Assembly (NCBI RefSeq): GCF_020906515.1
Contig: NC_085849.1
Span: 2,852,001-2,916,000 of the forward strand
Length of the DNA stretch: 64,000 nt
Source: Vanrija pseudolonga
Taxonomy: Eukaryota; Basidiomycota; Tremellomycetes; Trichosporonales; Trichosporonaceae
Direction: 5' to 3'
Of the stretch, positions 21,745 through 33,100 are shown in pieces. The notes under the pieces were generated by a model. It searched no databases and had not been told where the DNA came from. It saw only the letters and a list, made by a program, of their open reading frames with translations. Within the stretch, counting starts at the first letter, position 1. Every line of letters begins with the position of its first letter. A program made the translations under genes and the position numbers.

Positions 21745-22183
21745 GATAGTTTTTCTTGCGAGCGAGAGGTCGGGATACCGGGGGCTTGGCACAAAGGTCC
21801 TTTGCCCGACTTTATATCGCAGACGCAAGGTGGAGTAATCGGACCGGCAGTGTTGACGGACAGAGCCGATAGCACGGACAGCGGGGTAATGGGCGGAGTT
21901 GCCGAACTCTCCCACGGTGGGTGCAAAGGGCGGCTATTCACTTATTCGGTGCCGCTGCTTAAGGCGAATCCTGCCAGAGCTTATTGCTTCCGAATGCGCA
22001 CCGAATACGCGCGCCTGCGGCGTCCATCCCACTCGCCCACCCACCCCAGCTTCGCCCCTCGCGCCGCTCTCTCTCTCCGTCCCCCTGGCCTGCTCTGCCC
22101 AACCCCTGCACATTAAACACCCCTGCCAACATCACCTCACTCCATCATCTTACTCTTATCCTACTCCCACATCCATACCCATC
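21745..22183. promoter_or_regulatory. Divergent promoter, amidohydrolase / HRP1
   Basis: 439 bp between two start codons. The HRP1-proximal half is pyrimidine- and CA-rich, the usual leader composition here. No specific regulatory site was recognised. Confidence 0.45.
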
Positions 22184-24194
22184 ATGTCCGACTTTGACCA
22201 CGATCTCTACGGCGATCTCGACCTCGAGGACCTCGACGCTACCCAGCTCGAGGAGGAGCTCGTCGACCCCGACGCTGAGCCGTCGTCGCAGGACGCGCCG
22301 GCTCCGGCCGCTGCCGCTGCTGCGCCAGTGCAGCAGCACCAGCAACAGCAGCAGCAGCAGCAGCACTCGCAGCCGGCGTACGACGACGGCCAGCATGCGT
22401 CGGGCTCGTCGGGCCAGCTCCAGGGCGGCTATGCCAAGCAGGAGCCTGGCGAGTTCGGCGGCGGCGGTGGATTCGGAGACCGTATCAAGCCGAGTGATAT
22501 GCCGGACGAGGGGTTAGTAGTCTTGTTTTCTTCCTTCTTTGCTTCGTTAGAGCCGTACCGGGGAGCGCGAGTCTCCCCAATAGGTAGGAGATACACGGCG
22601 GCGGCCTCTGCACCCCGCGTAGCTCGTAGCGGTAGAGTATTGGCGGGCAGTAAGGCCCCACTCTTGACAGACACACCACATAACAGATACCACTCGCAGA
22701 ACTGTACACTGATACTTTTTTCTTCTTCTTTGTTATCACTGCACGATGTACCGACCATTATCCTGGACCATCGCTTTATCCGCCTGTCCTTGACCTGACC
22801 CCTAAACCCCCAACAGCAAGATGTTCATTGGAGGCCTCAACTGGGAGACGACAGATGGTTAGTTCATATGTGTCTCTTGTGTTTGTGGCGCTTCTCACCT
22901 TGTATAGACGGCCTTCGCACCTACTTCTCCACATATGGTGATATCGACCAGTGCACCATCATGCGCGACCCCACCGGCCGTTCGCGTGGCTTTGCCTTCC
23001 TGACCTTCAAGGACCCTGCGTCGGTACAGCGGGTTCTCGAGAAGGACCACCAGCTCGATGGTAAGATGGTGAGTGTGGCGTCAGGTCGTGTGTGGGGAAA
23101 GGCAGCCACTAAATCACCACCACCAGATCGACCCCAAGCGTGCCATCCCCCGTGCCGAGCACGAGCGTACGGCCAAGGTGTTTGTCGGCGGCCTCGCGCC
23201 GAGCGTGACCTCGGAATCGCTCAAGCAGTTCCTCTCGCAGTTCGGCAAGGTGATGGACGCGACTGTCATGTTTGACCGCATCAACGGCCGGTCAAAGGGC
23301 TTTGCCTTTGCCACGTTTGCCGAGGAGTCTGGCGTCGACAACGCCATGTCGCACAGTGGCATCGAGCTCGAGGGCCGACAGATTGAGATCAAGAAGGCGC
23401 AGCCCCGTGGCGCAGGCACCCAGGTCAAGAGCTTCAACCAGCCCGGCGGTGCGCGCACTACGGGCTTCAACGCGACCTCGGGCGCCATGGGCTTTGGCAT
23501 GCCGGGCTTTGACCCCAACGCCATGGCCATGATGTACCAGAACATGATGAAGAGCGCGACTGGCGCCGGCGCCGGCGGCATGGGCGGCGGCATGGGTGGT
23601 GGCTTTGACCCGGGAGCCATGGCCATGATGTACCAGAACGTCATGAAGAGTGAGTTGCGCGCGCGCGTGGCAGTGCTGACGAACAGACATGGGCATGGGC
23701 CAAGCCCCAGCCATCAACCCCAACATGGCTGGACGCGGCATGGGTGGTATGGCCATGGGCGGCGGAATGGGCGGCATGGGCATGGGCATGAACAACATGA
23801 TGGGCATGGGTGAGTTGCCGCGGCGTAGGGGTTGACTGTGCTGACCTCGCAGGCATGGGCATGGGCGGCATGGGAATGGGTGGTATGGGCATGGGCAACG
23901 GTATGGGTGGCGGCGGCGGCATGGGCGGTGGCATGGGCGGTGGTGGTGGCGGACGCGTGAGTCGCGAGCCGAGCAGTGGGACGTGATGTGTGCTGACTTA
24001 TTCTCCAGGGCGGACGACAGGTGCCGAACGCGCCCCGTGGCCCCGCGGCGATGCGCAACACTGGCGGCCCCAGCGGACTCGCGCAGCCCATGGCCCAGGG
24101 CGGCGGTGGTAGCTCCGGCGGTGGCGGTAGCGGCAACGGCTCTGGGCCGCAGCGCTACTCGACCCAGGGCCAGCAGCGGTCACGCCCATACTAG
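22184..24194 (+). CDS. HRP1: Two-RRM hnRNP, HRP1/Nab4-like pre-mRNA cleavage factor
   Basis: Binds mRNA 3' ends during cleavage/polyadenylation and shuttles with mRNA. Seven exons: 22184..22512, 22817..22857, 22908..23068, 23127..23649, 23687..23809, 23853..23956, 24009..24194, giving 488 residues. The N-terminus is acidic and then Gln/Ala-rich. RRM1 starts near residue 111 (RNP2 MFIGGL, RNP1 [10 protein letters not shown]). RRM2 follows directly (RNP2 VFVGGL, RNP1 [10 protein letters not shown]). The C-terminal half is Met/Gly-rich low-complexity sequence, split over small exons, and the protein ends RSRPY, which fits the R-x(2-5)-PY end of a PY-NLS. Intron 1 is 304 nt, several times longer than the other introns of this gene. 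DAZ-associated or Musashi-like hnRNPs are alternatives; the acidic-Gln N-terminus and PY end favour HRP1. Confidence 0.9.
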
Positions 24195-24534
24195 GTCGAG
24201 CGTGATCGCGTGAGGCTGCCTGCCACCTCACCTTGACAACGTTGACTGAAGGAAAGATCCACGACCAAAGAGACTCTATACAAACTCCACCATTCCCAGC
24301 ATGGCTCGTACTGTTCATGTATTGTATGCACCAGTGACACCCGCACAAGACGGACAGGCCCAACTCTGCTTCGCAACAAGCCACGGCGTGCATCCAACTA
24401 ACCAAGACTGGCGATGCCGCCCGAATTACACGTGGTACAAATAAGAAACTAAAAAACTGTCCACAGTTGCCGAACAATGTACAAGGGACTCGCCCCCTTC
24501 TCTATATCACCCCAAGCCTGCCGTCACGCTCTCC
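24195..24534. other. Intergenic, convergent 3' ends of HRP1 and RAX1
   Basis: 340 bp of shared 3' flank between convergent genes. It holds an A/T-richer patch around 24430-24460 that may serve polyadenylation. Nothing else seen. Confidence 0.4.
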
Positions 24535-25909
24535 TCACAACCGGTGTCCGGGGACGACACAGAAGATGACGGTGAAGATGGCTGTGAGGACAATGACAAG
24601 ACTTTCGATCCACAGCGCTCGCAGGAGGATAAGCTTGCGAACGTATGCTTCCCGGACGGTGATGAGGCGGAAGGGTGTCGTTTCCGACTGGAAGAAGACG
24701 GCAAACAGAGGCGAGAGCGAGTAGTAGGCCGCGAGTAAAAGGTTGAAGGCGAAGAAGAATGGCAGGATGACCCACGCGCGCGTGCGGCGGGGCTTCCAGT
24801 CGAGGAAGATGAACGTGAATGCGAGCACAAACGCGCCCCAGAGCACGAGCAGGCCAAGGACGAGACGGACAAAGCTCGACATGGGCGTGAGGTTGCCAAA
24901 GGCCTTTGCGCGGAGGAAGCGTGGGAAGGCGTCCTGCTCGAGCGCGCGGAAGATGTAGAGCTTTTGCGCGTGGAACAGGTCGGGGATGAGGGGCGACGTG
25001 TGGCCCTCGCTCGAGACGGGGAAGTTGGACAGGCGGAGCGCGGTGGGGAGGTACACTTCGCGCTCGGCACCGGGGAGCAGGTAGCGGAGGTAGATGCGCT
25101 CTGCGCTCTCGACGAGCGCGTGCTTCTCGATCGCCCGGTCGCGCGCAAACACGGTCGGCGCGCGCGACTTGCGTGCAGCCCACCCACGCGAGTTCTTGTC
25201 CCGCTCCGGGTGGGATAACTGCGAGCCGGGCTGCGCGTGGCCCGCGCCACCGGGCCCAAGGAGGGTGGGCGACGCGATGTGGTGCGGGTTCGTGGGGTCG
25301 TACAGCAGGTCGGGGCTCGACAGCCCCCGTAAGCTATCCGCCACGAGCTCAGAGCTGCGGCGCGCCGGCGCGACGTGCTCTGCACTCCCGCTCAAGTCGA
25401 GCATGGGGGTCATGTACGATCCGTTCCGTCGCGCATAGTTTGCAAACTCGGGCCAGTCCTCGTCGACGGTACGCCCCGACCGTTTCAGATCCTGTGGGCG
25501 TGTCAGTTTGTCGTATCACAGTCACAGTGTCACTGTCACTTGCCTTGAAGTACGCCTTGCACAGGTTCTCATGCTGCTGGACATCGAGCCAAAAGTCGAG
25601 GGCGTCCTCGGACGACTCGCGCTGGAGGAAGATCTGGCGCGGGGGTCAGTGCTTGTTCGGGCAGGATGTCATCGGTCGGCGAGGCTGCATGCGGCCGGCC
25701 GACGCGACAAGACGACGCACGTAGAAGCAGAAGAGGTCGAGGGGCGGTCTCGTGCGCCGGTCAAGCACCTCTTGCAGCGTTGGGAGACGCTTGAGCTTGA
25801 GGTATCGCGAGGACGGGCGCGCGCGGTCCGGCCTAGCCCCCTGCTGGGGTGGTGCGTTGAGGTCGCCCGCCCGGGGGTCCTTTTCGTTGAAGGTTGTTGT
25901 CGTCGCCAT
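24535..25909 (-). CDS. RAX1: RGS-domain membrane protein, RAX1-like
   Basis: Three exons: complement(25721..25909, 25544..25633, 24535..25491), 411 residues, close to the yeast Rax1 length. The RGS domain is in two parts. The first, LPTLQEVLDRRTRPPLDLF then FLQRESSEDALDFWLDVQQH, is followed by a disordered insert. The second half runs from AIEKHALVESAERIYLRYLL to FLRAKAFGNLTPM. Three hydrophobic segments follow (starting at FVRLVLGLL, WVILPFFFAF and LWIESLVIVL), the layout of Rax1, which marks old division sites and tethers polarity factors in yeast. Intron 2 (25543-25492) has a GC donor, GCAAGT, the only GC-AG intron I found here. A direct role in G-protein signalling is possible but not shown. 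Confidence 0.85.
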
Positions 25910-26705
25910 CGGGCGGGATGGTGCGATGCGGTTGGGCTGGGCTGGCGGGGTTGGCAGGCAGTTGTTGGGTGATGAGGAGCGCGTAGGGTTGTTGATTGAT
26001 TATTCGAAAGAGTAAAGACAGACGATGGAGGGGTAGTGTGTGTCGTTGCAATGTTGGGTCAAGTGTCGGACGGCGGTGGTGAGAGTGTGGACAGCAGCAG
26101 TTGTGTGGTGGTGGTGGTGGTTGTGTGTGGTGGCTGGTGCAACATGGCTGGCTGGGTCGTTTCCCTTTGCCTGTCGCTGCTCTCCCGCCCGCGCCGCATT
26201 TGCCCTTCCCGCGCGATGCAACCCCTCGCTCGCGCCCTCGCCCAGAAGGGAAGGGCGTCACGGTGGGCGAATGCGGAATCAATACCACGTGGGGAATCCG
26301 CACAAAAACATCAAAAACAGCTTCCATTAATTCCACGTGGCCATTTTCCGCATCCAGCCAAATCCACCCAACCGCCATCGCCCTCGCACCCAGCCAAACC
26401 CTTTCAACACCGTCTCGCACTCTTTTATAAACTCTCCCCTCTCTCACTCACCCTCCTCTTTTCTCTTCTTCCCATCCACCGTCAGCCCCGCGCTCCCCAC
26501 ACGCCAGGCCATCCACCCCGCCATAGCGCAAAGGATTGCGGCCCAGGCAACGCGGACGACGGCTGGGTCCGTGTGACGGGTCGCGCGACACCCACACCCC
26601 GAGGGGAACAAGTCCTACACGACGTCGCAAGACGACGACGACGACGGCGCTCTCGAGTCTGCTGCTGCCTGCTGCTGCTGCAGACACTGACACGGCCTCG
26701 TAACC
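25910..26705. promoter_or_regulatory. Divergent promoter, RAX1 / RPB7, with two CCACGTGG sites and a TATA box
   Basis: 796 bp between start codons. Two identical E-box palindromes CCACGTGG occur at 26285-26292 and 26333-26340, 48 bp apart. A TATAAA box lies at 26426-26431 on the RPB7 side. CACGTG is the classic site for bHLH factors such as Cbf1/Pho4/USF types; which factor binds here is unknown. Confidence 0.5.
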
Positions 26706-27593
26706 ATGTTCTTCCTTGTTGGTGTCACACCACTGGCAGACACGGAGCGCTGACGCGTTTGGCTTGTTCTTACCGTTCATTCACATAGCGTCAGCTCACG
26801 CACACCATCCTTCTCCACCCATCCTACTTTGGAGCCCAGCTCGAGGAGTACCTCCGGCAAAAGCTCTACGAGGATGTCGAGGGCACGTGTAGCGGAAAAT
26901 ATGGGTGAGTTGGTCGGATGTGGGTGGACATCAACTCACACCCCTCAGCTACATCATCTCGGTCGTGACGATCAACGACATTGGCGAGGGCAAGATCATG
27001 CCCTCGACTGGCCAGGCCAAGTTCAAGTGCTCGTACACTGCCATTGTCATGAAGCCTTTCAAGGGCGAGGTCGTCGACGGCAAGGTCCTCAACGTGAACA
27101 AGATGGGCTTCTTTGCCATGGTCGGCCCTTTGCAAGTCTTTGTTTCGTCACATGTGAGTGTTGCCTCCTATTGTCCCTCCACCCCCACCCCACCACCCCA
27201 ATTCGTGATGAATGTAAAGCATAGGGACAACAGATCCTTTGGGAATGTTGAGATGCTCGGGAGATCTTGTAGTAATTGATCACACTTTCTGAACCTACCC
27301 TCCTCCACCTCTTTCCGAACAATGAAAGCAGGACGTTGGCTGACAAGCAACAGCTGGTTCACGCCGACATGAAGTTTGACCCCAACGCAAGTCCCCAGTG
27401 CTACCGCTCCAACGATGAGGTGATCCAAAAGGACACTCGAGTACGCATGGAGATTGTTGGATGTAGGATAGAGGCAAACGACATTGTGAGTAGTAGATGA
27501 GGCTGTTGCCGCATCCGGGGAATACTATCTAACCCATTCCAGTTTGCCATTGGAACAATCAAGAAGGACTACCTGGGCCAGATCCAAGAGTAG
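26706..27593 (+). CDS. RPB7: RNA polymerase II subunit Rpb7
   Basis: Five exons: 26706..26717, 26789..26904, 26949..27153, 27354..27485, 27543..27593, giving 171 residues, the same length as yeast Rpb7. The first coding exon is only 12 nt (MFFL), and the junction yields [19 protein letters not shown], matching the family start. The tip domain ([16 protein letters not shown]) and the OB-fold ([28 protein letters not shown], then MKFDPN and DYLGQIQE at the end) are complete. Rpb7 forms the stalk of Pol II with Rpb4 and binds nascent RNA. Intron 3 is 200 nt, longer than the other introns in the gene; another acceptor within it cannot be excluded. Confidence 0.93.
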
Positions 27594-30144
27594 ACGCGCG
27601 CTGTTCTCGACACAATTCGGGTCATTAGAGGGCGATTCTGAGGCGGCGACATACCTACTCGCGCCCAGAAGACAGCATAGTATTGTATACCCCATCATCA
27701 CTACCATTCATCAGACAGCCCCAGGGGTTTGATTAGTACAACGAAGAGAGAAGACAATGTAGCAGTCAACATTTGACGGGCGGCGCGCAGGCATGAACGT
27801 GCACTGTGGGGCTGGAGCAAGGCCAGGCGACGCCATGAGGTCTTGGCAAGTTATTGATTGTTGTTGCGTTAGTTTGTCGGTGGCCCGCCTGCAAGCATTA
27901 TTTGCTCGAGCCGGAGCCGAGGAACCAGGCGAAGAAGGTGGCGGCAGGGGCACAACTTGGCAGCCAAATGCCGTGTGCTGCGCAGCTCGGAAGCATGGCA
28001 TGCTCGGCGTAAACCAGCGGCAAGCAGTGCAACTAGTGCAACCTACGTAGGCACGGGCAGTGTCGCACGCACAGCGCACATGTGCACGCTACCGGTTGCA
28101 CTGCACAGAGGAATGATCCTTATCCTCGCCGAAGCTTGCCTGCCGTCCTCGCTGGCCCGCGAGCTTGGCTCGAGGCATCTCCCCCACCTTGCCTCGGCGT
28201 CGCTCACACCTACTCCCCCACCCTTACCGCCGGACAATAATGCCACCCGTCTCCGCCTTGCTCCCTGCACTTGCCCTTGTCTGGGAGCTGGGAGGGAGGC
28301 TCGGCAGGGTACGACGGGCAGAGTGGACGCGTCATGCGCCACACTGGTGGAACCTGGCATGAATCTGGCGTCGGTCGGCCTCGACGTCGACGACGCCGGC
28401 CCAGGCTTTTTGGCTCAGCGTCATGTGTTTGCAGGCGGTGCCCGGTGGGCCCCGTCGCGGCTTTGCTTGGCTTGGGCGATGATCTATAACGAGACGAAAA
28501 GCCGCTGGGGCCAGCTGCCCCGGTGCTGCACGACCCCGCTCGAGCCAGTCTTGTTCTCGTCTCCGTCTGGTCGCAGTCTGGTCGCGTCTTGCAGAGAGAG
28601 AGGCCGCCAACTTGGCAGTGGTACCTGCAGGCAGGGCGTGCCGGGTGCAAAATTCAGTGGACGCGTCCAGGCGGCGCTCCTCGCCCTGATGACGCACAGC
28701 GCCCGAGGCAAAAACAACGACACGACACTGCTCATCGATGCGGGTGGGTTTGGCTGCATTGGCTGATGGCAGACGGTGCTGCTGCACGCACCGGCATGCA
28801 CAGGCCCCGAGCCCACGAGGTGGCTTTTGGGTCGGACGTCGTCGATGAGCGGCTAGCAATAGCGCTGTCATCGGCGTGTCGGCAACGGCGCCGGCGGCCC
28901 AAGCATTCAAAGCAAGGATGAGTGCTGTCGGGCGCCTCTTGGTCGCCGGCGGGCTTGATGAGCCGACAGCCATGCAGTCAGTATTGGCGCGCGGTGACCC
29001 AAGTTGTAATCAGACGCCGGCGGCCGGTAAGGAGGCCGAGGCGAAGGGACGGGCAACAGGGTGGGTGCCTCCAAGGTGAGACCCTAGCGCCTGCCTGCCA
29101 GTTGAGAGGCATGGCATGGGTGACGCAGTGACGCAGTGACGAGAGTCGTCGCTTGCAAGCAACGAAAAAGAAAAGCGACTCTTGAAAAAAAATGAGGAAG
29201 CCCCCGAGGCCGAGGGCATTTGAGCCCAGGCGGACCAGCCCAGGCCTTTAGTTACTGCCCCCAGCGCGCGCCCATTTACAGCCAGGGTCCAACTGAGTCA
29301 AAACAACTGGCTGGCAGTGTGTAATCAGTGGTGTGTGTGTGTGCTTGATCGATCAGCAGAAAGGAAGCCAAGGTCCACAGTCAGTCCAGTCAGTGACGAC
29401 AGGTCGACGACGACACACGCGGCAGGCAGGCAGCAGCGCATGCAGCGGCAGTGCACCACGACGACGACCCCCACCCCCCGACCACTCTCACGCATCCCAT
29501 CACACGCATCTCGGGACAAATCTTCGTGCATGCACACTGCGACCAAACACGCCGCCTCGGTCGTCGCCATCATTCTACTCGCATACACTGTCATCCATCA
29601 TCGTTGCCACCACTCTGATCGTCACCCCGACCGACCGACCCTCCTGTCGCCCCCTCCACACCGACCTCGGCCTGGGTGCGGCCAATGACGACGCAATAGG
29701 GCCAAATCCGACAGAGACGATTTTGCGGCCTACGCGGTTCCTCTGAGGCCAACCCATTCCATCCCAACCCACCAACCCACCGAAGGGAAGGGCCAAGCAT
29801 CACTCGTCCTACGCAGCACCACCACCCACCACTGCCTCGTCGTGCATTGCAATCCATCTCTTCCTTCTCTCTCTCGCACCCACCCCGCTTTCCCTTTCGA
29901 CGACCCTCGACGGTGACTCTGCGCGCGCTCCCCCTAGCAGCAGCAGCAAGCAGCAGCACCCGCGCGCGCGCCCACCCACGCCCAGTGGCAAGCAGCGACC
30001 CCGCTCCACCACTCTTGCTGCACGCACGCATCGGCCTCGGCCACCCCTTCAACAACGCGCGCACAGTGACACCCGTGGGACGACCCGCAACCACCCAACA
30101 TTTCTTCCCAACTCCCCCAACATCAACCACCACCAGCCCAAGCC
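27594..30144. other. 2.5-kb gene-poor stretch upstream of the flippase
   Basis: No recognisable gene. A 269-codon frame at 27957-28766 starts with TTG, is rich in Arg, Cys and Ala and has no domain features, so it looks like chance. A CAGGCAGG run followed by GCATGC lies at about 29420-29445, and a GT run near 29331-29342. From about 29400 to 30144 the plus strand becomes C- and CA-rich, which fits a long leader of the flippase mRNA. Confidence 0.55.
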
Positions 30145-33100
30145 ATGCCGGGCTCAACATCGGGGGCACCTCTGGTAGCCCGCCGTAGACGGCACAAGAA
30201 GGACTCGTGGTGGTCGCGCAACGTCTCCAAGCCGATGGAAAAGCTCAATCCCACGAGATTGTTCAACCGCAAGCGGCCACTCGGCGAACAGCGTACCCTC
30301 TACTTCAACGAGCCCCTCCCCGCAGACTTCTTTGACAAGAAGGGGCGCGTCCTCAAGAACAGGCAATTCTGCACAAACCAGGTCGTGACTTCCAAGTACA
30401 CAATCATCACGTTCCTGCCCCGCAATCTGTTGGAGCAGTTTCGACGCGTCGCAAACATCTTCTTCCTCGCAATCAACATTCTCCAGTTCTTCCCCAAGTT
30501 TGCAACAATCTCGCCCGGTCTCGTCATCCTCCCCCTCATCGTCGTTCTCGGTATCACTGCCATCAAGGACGGCTACGAGGACTTTAAGAGGCACCAGGCA
30601 GACCACCATATCAACCACTCGATTGTCCACGTTCTTGGCGGCGAAGGCTACGAGAATGTCAACCCCGCCGGCTCCAAGGAGAAGACGTTTGTCAAGGGCA
30701 TTCCGATGCCTGGACGACGCAGCAAAAAGAACAAAGCCAAGGACGAGGACGGCAAGGACGACGCATCCACTTCGGAAACCAGACGCCCTGAGAACCTGCA
30801 GCGTCTCCGCTCCCAGGTCTCCAACTGGGACGAGGACGACGAGGCCGCCGACTCTCCAAACGAACTCGGCTGGCACCGCACCATCTGGGAAGACGTCAAG
30901 GTTGGCGACTTTGTCAAGATTTACGACCACGAGCAGATTCCAGCGGGTGAGTACGCGATCGTTTGTTGTTGTTTGTGCGCTGGGCGGCACCAGCGTAGGG
31001 GAAAGCTCCGTGCGCTAGGCCAGGCGGCAGTGGATGATGCGCCGCGCCTCCCCGCGGTGGCGGCGTCTCGAAACATTGCTCGGGCGGTGTCTGTGCTTCG
31101 CTTTCGTGACACACCCCTGACGCAATGCCTTAGATATCATCATCTGTGCAACATCCGAAGAGGAGGATATTTGTTACATTGAGACCAAGAACCTCGACGG
31201 CGAGACCAACCTCAAGTCGAGGCATGGTGTTACCGGCCTCTCATTCCTCGACTCGGCAAGCGCCTGCGCCAACGCCAAGATGCGTGTCGAGCTCGACGCC
31301 CCAGAGGTCAACATGTACCGCTTGAACGGCAGCGTCACCCTCCAGTCTGAAGTCGGCCAGGAGCACGAGATCCACCCCATCACCCTCGACACCACTCTTC
31401 TTCGTGGCTGTGTTCTCCGCAACACGGCTTGGGTCGTTGGTTTCGTCGCCTACACTGGTACCGACTCGAAGATTGTCCAGAACTCGGGCCTCGCTCCCAG
31501 CAAGCGCTCAAAAGTCGAGCGTCAGATGAACCCCCAGGTCCTCTTCAACCTCGCCATCCTCGGCGTCATTGCTATGGTCTGTGCCATCATTGACCACTTC
31601 AACGAGAAGCGCTGGGACACGCAGGAAGCCTACTGGGCGATCTACTACAGGCCGGGTGACAACCCGGATATCAACGGTCTGATCACCTTCTTCAACGCCC
31701 TCATCACGTTCCAGAACATCATCCCCATTTCGCTCTACATCTCTATCGAGTTTGTGCGTACCATCCAGGCCCTCTTCATCTTCTGGGACCACGACATCCG
31801 CTACTTCAAGAACGGCACAAAGTACCGCACCCTCGCACGCACCTGGAACTTGTCCGACGACCTCGGTCAGATCGAGTACATCTTCTCCGACAAGACTGGA
31901 ACCTTGACGCAGAACGTCATGATTTTCCGTCAGTGCTCGGTCGGTGGCAAGATCTACTACGGCGAGGCACCCCCTCCCAGGCCCTCCATGGACCCCAAGC
32001 GCCTCTACGAGCTCAAGAAGACTGTCAGCGGATCGGACAACTCGGGTGACGACGAGCTCAAGAAGAAGGCCGACGCCGAGCGCGAAATCCCTCCGTTCCA
32101 CGACTCTGAACTTGACCACGACCTCGCCGACCACGACTCTGAGCAGTCGCGTCTCCTGCACGGTTTCTTCGCCGTCCTCGGCCTGTGCCACACGGCTCTG
32201 ACTGGTGAGAACGAGGATGGTACCATCGAATACAAGTCGCAGTCGCCCGACGAGACCGCTCTTGTTCAGGCCGCCGCCGACGTCGGCTTCGTCTTCCTCG
32301 GTCGCGACAAGAACCTTCTCAAGCTCAAGACTCCCTTCTCTGACGAGCCCGACGAGTACGAGCTGCTCAACGTTCTCGAGTTCAACTCTGCTCGTAAGCG
32401 CATGTCGGTCGTTGTTAAGAAGCTCGACGAGCACGGCAGAATCTTCCTTCTCACCAAGGGTGCCGACAATGTCATCTTTGAGCGTCTCAGCAAGGAGGTC
32501 GGCCAGGACAAGATCCGCGCTCAGACCGACAAGGACCTCCAGACGTTTGCCAACGAGGGTCTCCGTACTCTTTGTCTCGCTTACCGTGTTCTCGACAACG
32601 CAGAGTACGAGGAGTTTGCGCAGGACTACCACGAGGCCGAGGTTTCCCTTCACGACCGTGAGAACAAGATCGACGAGGTCTCCGCCCGTCTCGAGAAGGA
32701 CCTCACTCTTCTCGGCTCCACCGCTATCGAGGACAAGCTCCAGGACGGTGTCCCCGAGACCATTGCCGACCTCAAGCGCGCCGGTATCAAGGTCTGGGTC
32801 GCCACTGGTGACAAGCTCGAGACTGCCGTTGCCATTGGTTACACCACCAACCTCCTCACTGCCGACTCAAACTTGATCATTGTTCGCGACGGCAATCACA
32901 CAATTTACGACCAGCTCCGTGGTGCCCTCGAGGGCTTCTTTGGTGACGACTCACTCACTCGCCAGCCCACCCATTCCCTCGGCCAGACCTTCACTCGTCA
33001 GTCGACTCAGCTCCAGCGTGTCAACACTGGCGCCGCGTCGCTTGTTGGTGAAGACAATGGACACCGCCCCGGAGGCTTCTCGCTCGTCATTGACGGCAGC

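Noticed and set aside
27957-28766. 269-codon frame in the gene-poor stretch before the flippase
   Set aside because: Starts with TTG, rich in Arg, Cys and Ala, no motif, and unlike the codon pattern of neighbours.
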